From: Lineus longissimus
Lineage: Eukaryota; Nemertea; Pilidiophora; Heteronemertea; Lineidae
Assembly (NCBI RefSeq): GCF_910592395.1
Contig: NC_088322.1
Span: 3,474,001-3,538,000, forward strand
Direction: 5' to 3'
Length of the DNA: 64,000 bases
The notes below the pieces were generated by a model. It saw only the letters and a list, made by a program, of their open reading frames with translations, had not been told where the DNA came from and ran no database searches. The position numbers and the translations under genes were made by a program. This document shows, piece by piece, positions 57,461-64,000 of the stretch. Position 1 is the stretch's first letter, and each line of letters starts with the position of its first letter.

Positions 57461-59308
57461 TTAGGGTCGATAGATCATGTTCTTATTTCGAGATTTCGTA
57501 ATTTTTCGTTTCATTCTCAATGCCTGAGGGTCGTTGAAGAATCGAAGATACTCCTTTCGTTTCTCGCACTTGGATCCACCAACAGGTGGGAGTGAATCTG
57601 GCACCAGAAGTCGTCTCTTGGCCTTTGCAACACCAGCAACGCGTACTCTGTGAACATCTGAGGCGCGTGAGAGAAGCATCATCACATTATCCGTATCCAC
57701 TTCACCGAAATCGTTCATCATCATACACGAAAGGGTCAAACCTTGTATGGGGGTGATAGTGGACACGAACGCAGGTACTCCGTCTGCCCTAATTGCGTAC
57801 ATCGCATCTTTGTCGCATTTCTTGACCTGCATATCTCTATGTTTCTGATCTTCCAATGCGGCGGCTGTCGCGGAGGGGTTTACATACACCGGGTATGTGT
57901 CGTAGGTGCTTTTGACGATCATATCCGTGATACCTGTTTTCATTGACGAGAATGTTCGTACATCCGGTGTGAAATTGAAACCTCTAGCATAGGGCGAATG
58001 ATATGTTTTGTGAAAGATATCTTTCTTTTCGTTTTTCGACGGTTCGTCGTGCCTGGTGTAGTAACCGAAGAGAATCTTGTTTTGCTCGCCTTTCATGTTG
58101 ATGGTTTCTTTTATCCTATTTCCCGTGATTCCCGTGAACACGTATTCGTATCTGACTTTGTTTTCGCACGCAGGGAGTGTAACGAGAATGAAAATATCAT
58201 TGGCCAAGTAGGTGGTCACGCTGTCACGAAATACCTGTGGGTGCCACCTCTTGTAGCCTTCTTCATTGGCTAAGGCCAACGTGAGAGGTGCAAATTTCCC
58301 ACTTGGTTTCGTCCTTCCGTCCTTTAACCATTTCTCGCAGTTGTCCAAGTGTTTCTGGTAGTGTTCGTCTACAGATGTTGTAAGAGCTTTCCTCTCACGA
58401 GCAATATCGAATTCACAGGCCTCGTGGTATCCATTGCCCAGTAGAAGCAATGATCCTGGGCTCATGGTACTGCTGATGGGAAATCTCTCTTCGGTTATAA
58501 CGTGATTGAAGAGTACAGAAAACGGGGCACTTCTTTCCGTATACACTGAAACCGTGTTTCCAATGAACCCGTTGAACACACTTAGACTTAGGATTTTCTG
58601 AATCAATTTCTGAAGTTGGAGGAAGTAATATTCGGCCAATTTACTTCCAGGATAGGGTTCAATTTTGATGTTTCGGCTATCACAGACTTGTTTGAGAAGT
58701 AATTCGCGTTGAATTTTCTCCCTATCCTCCTCTTTCATCTCAACATCGACATTTTCATTTTTATTGTCCAAGTCCGACATTTCAGGCTTTTTTTCCTTTT
58801 GTTGTTGTTTTCCTACATTCGCTGCAGATGGTGGAAGTTTACTATTTCTGACAGCTGTTCGCATTTCAAACATCTCTTTCACGTCCCTTTGAGCTACCTG
58901 CTGTAATTCTCTATACACGTCGAAGATGATGTGAATATTCATGCTGATTCTGTCTCTGACAGCGCAGTGATCGTCTGAATCGTACTGTTCGGTGAATGTA
59001 AGCGAATTGAAATCCATATAGGTGCTATGAGGTAGATGCTCTGTTGCCGCCGTGGTATTTGTGTTTGTGGATGACGACTCATCGTGTTGCTGATGTTGTA
59101 ACATTCTATTTCGCATCCTTTCTTGCATCAGTTTTTGCTCTTCCTGTTTCAAAAGCCAGGTATAGGCTTCTTCGATGAATGTGGCAAAGACGCAGATCTT
59201 AAATTGATCACTCGTGTTTTCGAATAGTCTATCGGCAAGAAGTTTATCGAGAGAAGTCTTTACACCTTTTATCGCTGTGTTCGTGTACTGTAGAGTGCTG
59301 GTGATCAT
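57461..59308 (-). CDS. Unrecognised replication-cluster protein, 615 aa
   Basis: I do not recognise this protein. The N-terminal part is helical with Gln/Asn/Thr-rich linkers, residues about 175-215 are Lys/Glu-rich, a globular middle follows, and the C-terminus is Lys/Arg-rich. Its ATG (59306-59308) directly follows the helicase stop codon (59309-59311) with no spacer, so the two are almost certainly expressed together. Position beside the UL5-like helicase makes a helicase-primase accessory subunit (UL8-like) an attractive guess. Confidence 0.7.
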   Translation of the reverse strand: MITSTLQYTNTAIKGVKTSLDKLLADRLFENTSDQFKICVFATFIEEAYTWLLKQEEQKLMQERMRNRMLQHQQHDESSSTNTNTTAATEHLPHSTYMDFNSLTFTEQYDSDDHCAVRDRISMNIHIIFDVYRELQQVAQRDVKEMFEMRTAVRNSKLPPSAANVGKQQQKEKKPEMSDLDNKNENVDVEMKEEDREKIQRELLLKQVCDSRNIKIEPYPGSKLAEYYFLQLQKLIQKILSLSVFNGFIGNTVSVYTERSAPFSVLFNHVITEERFPISSTMSPGSLLLLGNGYHEACEFDIARERKALTTSVDEHYQKHLDNCEKWLKDGRTKPSGKFAPLTLALANEEGYKRWHPQVFRDSVTTYLANDIFILVTLPACENKVRYEYVFTGITGNRIKETINMKGEQNKILFGYYTRHDEPSKNEKKDIFHKTYHSPYARGFNFTPDVRTFSSMKTGITDMIVKSTYDTYPVYVNPSATAAALEDQKHRDMQVKKCDKDAMYAIRADGVPAFVSTITPIQGLTLSCMMMNDFGEVDTDNVMMLLSRASDVHRVRVAGVAKAKRRLLVPDSLPPVGGSKCEKRKEYLRFFNDPQALRMKRKITKSRNKNMIYRP

Positions 59309-61963
59309 TCAATTTTCGTTCAACTGTCTAACACGTTGGAAAGCCATGTACATTTGCATATCTGCCACTGACCGCTGTATAGAGTCTTCGAAAAGTTGGA
59401 GGTCTTCTTCCCATGTGCCGGTAGAAAATAACAAAGTAAAATCAGGCATGGCTATCAATCTGACCATATCAAGCTGCGGATTGTAGAACCATGTAATCAC
59501 GTCCTTCTCCTTGCTTTGTTGCTTTTTCCACCCACCACCATTGAATCCACCGCCACCACATCCTCCGCCGTTTGCGCCGCCTTTTTTGTTCACACCCCTC
59601 TGATTCTGAGCCGCTGACGAATCAAAAAGTTCGCTGTCTTTCAAGTTATTCTGTAGGACCCGACAGTTTCTTCTGAGCTCCTTGTGCTGCTCCGTGTGAA
59701 GGAATTTCTCAGCAGGACCAATCACGTGACAAATACCCGGTACGCGTTTCTTCTTGTCTGTCATTGTATTTTTCATCACATTTGAATCATCGATCCCCAT
59801 GTCAATGTCTTCACCAAGACCATCCATGAGATCGGCACTTCCCTGCGTTTTTGCCTCCTCCTCTTCAATATCGCAGAGCCTCTTCTTCTTATTTTTCATC
59901 CTCACACGTTCACGTTTTCGATTACATATCTCCTCTGCCTGTCTCGAGCGTTCTTGGATAATTTTTTCGTGCTTCTTGCTGTAGAAACCAAAATGATCAG
60001 TGAGATCGGTAGGGTTATCCTCACTTCTGATGAGTTCCATAAATTCATCTGTTTCATCCTCATCGCAGTCTTCTGGTACGAAATATGCGCTGTCAATATA
60101 CAAATCATTGTACCCGTGTTCTTTGTAAAAACCAACAAAGGCCATGGTGATATTTCCTTGCGCTTCATCTGGTGTGAGAGTGGATAAGTGGCACGTATTC
60201 GTTCCGTGAGGGTATTCCTCGAGTGTTTCAATCTTTGAACGTGGGTATTGGTGGTCTTTGGTCTCTGTGTCCAAGTACACGATCCTAGCACTGGCTAAAA
60301 TCGTATCTTTCACCGGTACGCGCGCAATACCATCCTTATAGGCCGCTTTCATCATCTTGTCGCACATATCGTGTTTCTGACACAATCGAAGGGCATCCAT
60401 TCGATAGTTGGTGTCGTATAGTCTTGGTCGTGGAATTTCTTGGTACCGCAGAACTTCGTAACTTTTCACAGTCATCGGAATGTTGAATTCGCTGTGTAGT
60501 ATGATCGAATTGTGAAGTATGGCAACTTCATCTTCAGCATCGTTGGTCCTTCGGCGATTTAAAACACTCACAACACTCACGCATCGATCTGTCTGAGTCG
60601 ACACCGCATTTATTTGCTCCAAAGCGCTGTACGGAAAGTCCCCAACTGCTTTCCCCTGGGTAAAACTACCGTTGAGAAAGATTGTATATTTCTTCGTGTA
60701 GAGAGGTACCAAATTGTAGGGTAGTGCGTTGTACGTGATGAACATTTCGGTGAGTGTTAGTAGAAATCCGTAGGAAAGACCTGCTTCGTCAACTACAAAC
60801 GTTGTGTGTGTAATCTGGTTGATTACCGACTTGAACGATTTGTTGCCTGAAAATCCGCTGTTTCCGCCGTTACATCCCCCTATACCACCATTTGCACCTC
60901 CTTTGGCAGAATATTTGTTGAAGAAGAAACTGCCCATCGCCTCTGATATTTGATCCATGTTAGTCATGATCAATTTTATAAATTTTTCATGACTCATGAC
61001 GCTCTCATGGTTTAGCATGCTGTGTTCGCTTTCAGGTGGCTGTAGGGGTATCCCCTGCTTTTTCGCCATGGAAACCTCTTTCGCTGTGAAGCGCCTACTT
61101 ATGGCTTCTTCGATAACGATATCGGGTCTGTTGGCCATAGGCTGGTGTTGTGGGTTTCCGGGTGCAAGACAGCGTCGCACGAATTTACCTATTTTCAGGT
61201 ATTCCTTATCGAACTCTTCCTTACAACACATAAACAGTGGGAATATGCCTTTGAGCTCAGCACGCATGTATTTACACCAATGCTCATTGACACTCTCTTG
61301 ATTGAAGCGAGTAGCATTCTGCATGAATGGACCGTCTGGTGAGAAGACTTCATTACACGCGTCAACCATATCGGGGTCAGCACTGACTTTTTGGTACACC
61401 TTTTCAACATCTTCTTTAGAAAGGCGAATGTTATTCAGTCTAAAGAGTGTGGTGGTACTACCGTTTGCCATTGGATCGTAGCTATTAGGCATAGCATAAC
61501 TTTCCGTGGTATTCTGTTGATTTCTCGTATTTATGTTGGTAGAACCGGTGAACGTGGAGAATTCGTGACCAGCAGTGAACTTGCCCATGCTATTACTCTT
61601 TCCCGTGCCCGCATGACCAGTTATACCGCAGAGAACAGTTGGAAAAATGTTGGGTATGGTTTTTGTACCGGGTGGCCTGTTGTCTACGGGTTCGAGATAC
61701 AATGACGGGTCTATGTCGCCTTCATTTGCCACATAATCTTGGAAAAAACGATTCAATCTGTTTATCTCCTCGTGACTCCTGTCTACGTTGTTTGATTTTT
61801 CTAACAGATCCTCAAGTACACACGTTTCGATCGATTGGTCACTTAGGGTGAAAGCATTTATCTTTTTGGCAAATGATTCGTCTATAGGCACGTTTGTAAT
61901 GGTGGGTAGATTTCCAGAGCTTTGAAATTGACTGATACCGCTGTACATGGCATCGTAATCCAT
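59309..61963 (-). CDS. SF1 helicase, UL5-like, 884 aa
   Basis: Walker A, G-H-A-G-T-G-K-S, lies near residue 115; the V-V-D-E-A-G box near 391 with a following L-N-G-S-F-T-Q motif III near 430; and a C-terminal M-A-F-Q-R-V-R in the place of the last helicase motif. These match herpesvirus UL5-type superfamily 1 helicases, which unwind DNA 5' to 3' in the helicase-primase complex. A Gly/Asn-rich insert lies near 365-385 and another before the end (about 810-835). A Lys/Arg-rich region lies near 700. The gene is leftward, ATG at 61963, TGA abutting the next ATG. Confidence 0.82.
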   Translation of the reverse strand: MDYDAMYSGISQFQSSGNLPTITNVPIDESFAKKINAFTLSDQSIETCVLEDLLEKSNNVDRSHEEINRLNRFFQDYVANEGDIDPSLYLEPVDNRPPGTKTIPNIFPTVLCGITGHAGTGKSNSMGKFTAGHEFSTFTGSTNINTRNQQNTTESYAMPNSYDPMANGSTTTLFRLNNIRLSKEDVEKVYQKVSADPDMVDACNEVFSPDGPFMQNATRFNQESVNEHWCKYMRAELKGIFPLFMCCKEEFDKEYLKIGKFVRRCLAPGNPQHQPMANRPDIVIEEAISRRFTAKEVSMAKKQGIPLQPPESEHSMLNHESVMSHEKFIKLIMTNMDQISEAMGSFFFNKYSAKGGANGGIGGCNGGNSGFSGNKSFKSVINQITHTTFVVDEAGLSYGFLLTLTEMFITYNALPYNLVPLYTKKYTIFLNGSFTQGKAVGDFPYSALEQINAVSTQTDRCVSVVSVLNRRRTNDAEDEVAILHNSIILHSEFNIPMTVKSYEVLRYQEIPRPRLYDTNYRMDALRLCQKHDMCDKMMKAAYKDGIARVPVKDTILASARIVYLDTETKDHQYPRSKIETLEEYPHGTNTCHLSTLTPDEAQGNITMAFVGFYKEHGYNDLYIDSAYFVPEDCDEDETDEFMELIRSEDNPTDLTDHFGFYSKKHEKIIQERSRQAEEICNRKRERVRMKNKKKRLCDIEEEEAKTQGSADLMDGLGEDIDMGIDDSNVMKNTMTDKKKRVPGICHVIGPAEKFLHTEQHKELRRNCRVLQNNLKDSELFDSSAAQNQRGVNKKGGANGGGCGGGGFNGGGWKKQQSKEKDVITWFYNPQLDMVRLIAMPDFTLLFSTGTWEEDLQLFEDSIQRSVADMQMYMAFQRVRQLNEN

Positions 61964-62159
61964 GATTCCGCTTCAGATTCTGCTAGGATGTCTCCTGCGC
62001 AGCGATAATTTACAATCTGGTGTCATATTTTTCCTCTAATATATTTTATATGTATTGTTACATACCGGACTGGTAGCCAAATTCATGCTCTGTGGACATA
62101 TCGAACAAATTTGGTGAGTTTTCCGCACTTCAACAAAAATAACAAAACTGGGCCACGAA

Positions 62160-62228
62160 TAGGAAGTTGGGACTTAGAAAATTTTCGAGACCAAATTTTT
62201 ACCTTCCTTGTTGTGAACAGGAAGTTAG
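62160..62228. promoter_or_regulatory. Composite element upstream of helicase operon
   Basis: AGGAAGTTGGGACTTAGAAAATTTTCGAGA is the most complete adjoining form in the window; AACAGGAAGTTAG follows. The gap 61964-62346 has no gene. It stands between the divergent helicase and 128-aa genes. Confidence 0.6.
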
Positions 62229-62346
62229 AAAAACGCTATGAATTCGCATTCTTGCATATTTTTGAAGGTGTGCGTTGGAAATTTAGTGTATTAGGGTGTT
62301 GATATTGTTTTATGAACACATATAACTCACCCCTAACCATATAAAA

Positions 62347-62733
62347 ATGAGCTGGTGGCAATATAATTCGCTCCTGGCGGTACTAAGTGTAACGCTTTGC
62401 ACGCATTTCATATATTCGCAAAAACCAACTTGTAAAATATTCTCGGTGCCTTCGCGTGTTCGGATAGGAGATGTGACGACGTTGTACTGCGTTTTCACAC
62501 CCAATGTTACGTTGGAGATGGAAAAGGCGTTTTACTACCGACCGAATGTAAATTCACCTAAACCAAATGTTGTAAAACGTGTCAACGATTCACTACTGGC
62601 TGGACCATCCCATCCGGTTCATTCCCATTTCGCCCCTTCCCAAAATAAAAAAGGGGCGAAATGGGAAGGGGCGATATGGGAAGGGGCGAAATGGGAAGAC
62701 ACCGGACCATCCACTAACTGCGCTTGCGTATGA
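62347..62733 (+). CDS. Secreted Ig-like-sized protein with foldback insertion, 128 aa
   Basis: The protein has a signal peptide (hydrophobic residues 9-23, cleavage after Y-S). The following 65 residues hold two Cys about 20 residues apart in T-C-K-I-F and L-Y-C-V-F, like the start of an immunoglobulin-type domain, and one N-V-T site. Codons for about 34 residues near the end come from the in-frame foldback insertion at 62602-62712, giving a K-G-A-K-W-E repeat. The frame then ends 12 codons on. The domain looks incomplete, so this may be a truncated glycoprotein gene. Confidence 0.5.
   Translation: MSWWQYNSLLAVLSVTLCTHFIYSQKPTCKIFSVPSRVRIGDVTTLYCVFTPNVTLEMEKAFYYRPNVNSPKPNVVKRVNDSLLAGPSHPVHSHFAPSQNKKGAKWEGAIWEGAKWEDTGPSTNCACV
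62602..62712. repeat. Small foldback insertion with 9-bp direct repeats
   Basis: GGACCATCC occurs at both edges (62602-62610 and 62704-62712), with 93 bp between. Inside, CCCATTTCGCCCCTTCCC faces three tandem 15-bp units of AAGGGGCGAAATGGG (62651-62695), so a hairpin can form. The total is 102 bp beyond one copy of the direct repeat, a multiple of three. Confidence 0.6.
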
Positions 62734-62835
62734 TGTGTTTGTTAGGTTTGTTTAAGTGTGGACTTTCATGTATTTATCTCATTTTTGTCAAATTTTGAAA
62801 TAATCAACAATATTAACAAACTCAGGGTTCATATT

Positions 62836-62847
62836 TATATATCAGGG
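62836..62847 (+). promoter_or_regulatory. TATATATCAGGG box before 186-aa gene
   Basis: This is an exact match to 32997-33008. It is 62 bp upstream of the ATG at 62910, a good core-promoter distance. Confidence 0.5.
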
Positions 62848-62909
62848 TAAGTACGGACAAACTCACATTACTGCGTACAACATCTATCCTCTACAGAACA
62901 CAATCAAAC

Positions 62910-63470
62910 ATGGCAAGTTCAACTTTAGATAACAGAAAAAGATGTTTTGCGGATTTAACAAATGTTATTGACCTAAATGCTTGTGTCGTTAAAACAAGGG
63001 TCCTACCCCCATCATTTAATGAACATCCCCCAAACCCATTTGTTACTGAAAACAGCGCTGAAGAAGGCAACGGTGATGATTCAAACAGCGATTTTAGTGT
63101 AGGGTCACTTACGTTAGAAAGATGGCAGGAGGACTGGGAATGTTCACAATGCTGCGAATATTGTGTTGAAAGATTTGGAGAAGATGCCGTTGGCTATATC
63201 TCGCAAGGTATTTTAGTGGGGTATTTACAAAACGTCGATGATGAGGCGTTTAAGAAATTCTATGACGAAACTGCGGAAAATCACGAGTGCCTGGCATGTC
63301 AAATTAAACTGGACGAAGGTGACGGGAGGGAAGAGATGTACGAAACAGTGGTGCTACACGATAATTGTACACTGGAAGATGAAATGGGCTGCGTTGAATG
63401 TGAATTTCTCATGTCGCGCTCAAATAAACGCGACGTGCAAGTTGTAGACACGATAAAGAATTTATTGTAA
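62910..63470 (+). CDS. Cys-rich acidic protein, 186 aa
   Basis: I do not recognise this protein. The N-terminus has a short basic K-R-C motif and a Pro-rich stretch; residues about 70-170 hold eight Cys as C-S-Q-C-C-E-Y-C, C-L-A-C and C-V-E-C, likely zinc-binding, in an acidic Glu/Asp background. No signal peptide. A lone TAACTTCCTGG motif and AATAAA follow the stop. Confidence 0.6.
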   Translation: MASSTLDNRKRCFADLTNVIDLNACVVKTRVLPPSFNEHPPNPFVTENSAEEGNGDDSNSDFSVGSLTLERWQEDWECSQCCEYCVERFGEDAVGYISQGILVGYLQNVDDEAFKKFYDETAENHECLACQIKLDEGDGREEMYETVVLHDNCTLEDEMGCVECEFLMSRSNKRDVQVVDTIKNLL

Positions 63471-63683
63471 TAAAATATCGTATTTTTAACTTCCTGGTTA
63501 AACATTTTTATTTTTAAAACACAGACAAGGACGTCATTGTTTTTGAACTTTTCAACGTCTCAGCTGCATTTTCCCCATTTGGTGTCGGTTAGTGGCCAAC
63601 AATTGCAACAAAAAACAGTTTTGTGTATATTTTGTGTCCAGGATCATCGAAATCAATTCATTTGCATCGGAACCCTCACCAAC

Positions 63684-64000
63684 ATGACTAATAACAGCGA
63701 AAACGCATCATCAATATATTACCTTTTCGAGATGGACCTCCACAACCACCACCACCCGCGTATTAACCCACATTTCATAAAAGATGAAGGATCGGGACTA
63801 TCTGCGATTCCGGTTCCATTGGGTATGCCGATGCAATACGAGAATATAAAGCACGAAAACATCAAAACGGAGGAAATTTATTCTGCGGTAAATGCTGAAA
63901 ACACGTGTCCTATTCTCAATCCTGCTGTAACACCAAGTTCAATAGTGAAACACAAAGAAACCGTCGAAACAAGAACACCGAATGTTAAAACCGAACGTAA
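63684..64000 (+). CDS. Partial protein rich in SUMO consensus sites
   Basis: The frame is open from the ATG at 63684 to the window edge (105 codons, no stop). Four psi-K-x-E sites occur in about 75 residues: I-K-D-E, I-K-H-E, I-K-T-E and V-K-T-E, with a His-rich stretch before them. SUMO-dense N-terminal regions are typical of nuclear transcription regulators. The rest of the protein lies outside the window, so identity is unknown. Confidence 0.55.
   Translation, partial: MTNNSENASSIYYLFEMDLHNHHHPRINPHFIKDEGSGLSAIPVPLGMPMQYENIKHENIKTEEIYSAVNAENTCPILNPAVTPSSIVKHKETVETRTPNVKTER

Noticed and set aside
1-64000. tRNA, rRNA or CRISPR features
   Set aside because: No cloverleaf with conserved loop sequences, no ribosomal segment and no regularly spaced repeat-spacer array was seen.

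Overview
The window looks like about 64 kb of a large nuclear double-stranded DNA virus of the herpesvirus lineage from an invertebrate or lower-chordate host, probably read as an integrated (endogenous) copy. The herpesvirus assignment rests on four replication and packaging genes: a split terminase ATPase/nuclease, a family B DNA polymerase with all exonuclease and polymerase motifs, a UL5-like SF1 helicase and a UL12-like alkaline exonuclease. There is also a primase/UL9-like helicase fusion. The order polymerase - giant structural protein - terminase and the divergence of everything else fit a malacoherpesvirus-like virus best. A mirusvirus-like or other duplodnavirian relative cannot be excluded without a database search.

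Layout. 0-9 kb: small accessory genes, a 3.2 kb spliced pogo/Tigger transposon interrupting one of them, and a DUF4326 protein. 9-21 kb: leftward operon-like series with the primase-helicase, three unrecognised proteins of capsid or tegument size and a Cys-rich 811-aa protein. 20.7-24.6 kb: rightward genes for a sushi-domain secreted protein (frameshifted), a 517-aa protein and a tail-anchored membrane protein. 26-33 kb: leftward DNA polymerase, with one in-frame TGA between motifs B and C, next to a small SUMO-interacting-motif protein. 33-35 kb: mucin-like membrane protein and a second DUF4326 protein. 35.6-41.9 kb: a 2104-aa candidate major capsid protein. 42.4-44.9 kb: a baculovirus-F-like fusion glycoprotein. 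45-54.4 kb: the terminase gene, whose 6.5 kb intron carries four genes on the other strand, including a viral cyclin. 55-62 kb: alkaline nuclease, a 615-aa protein and the UL5-like helicase. 62-64 kb: small accessory genes running off the edge.

Two kinds of non-coding structure stand out. First, a roughly 0.7 kb quasi-palindromic repeat occurs three times (R1 near 9 kb, R2 inverted near 25 kb, R3 near 47 kb) and carries hairpins; these are candidate replication origins. Second, almost every intergenic gap carries an ETS-like motif (AACTTCCTG or CAGGAAGTT), often coupled to a second block, GGACTTAGAAAATTTTCGAG.

Five lesions are visible: a transposon insertion, two in-frame stops in core genes, one frameshift and one small foldback insertion (which keeps frame). 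All other long reading frames are intact, including one of 2104 codons. This suggests a recently endogenised or otherwise non-replicating copy, with assembly error or splicing as alternatives for individual stops.
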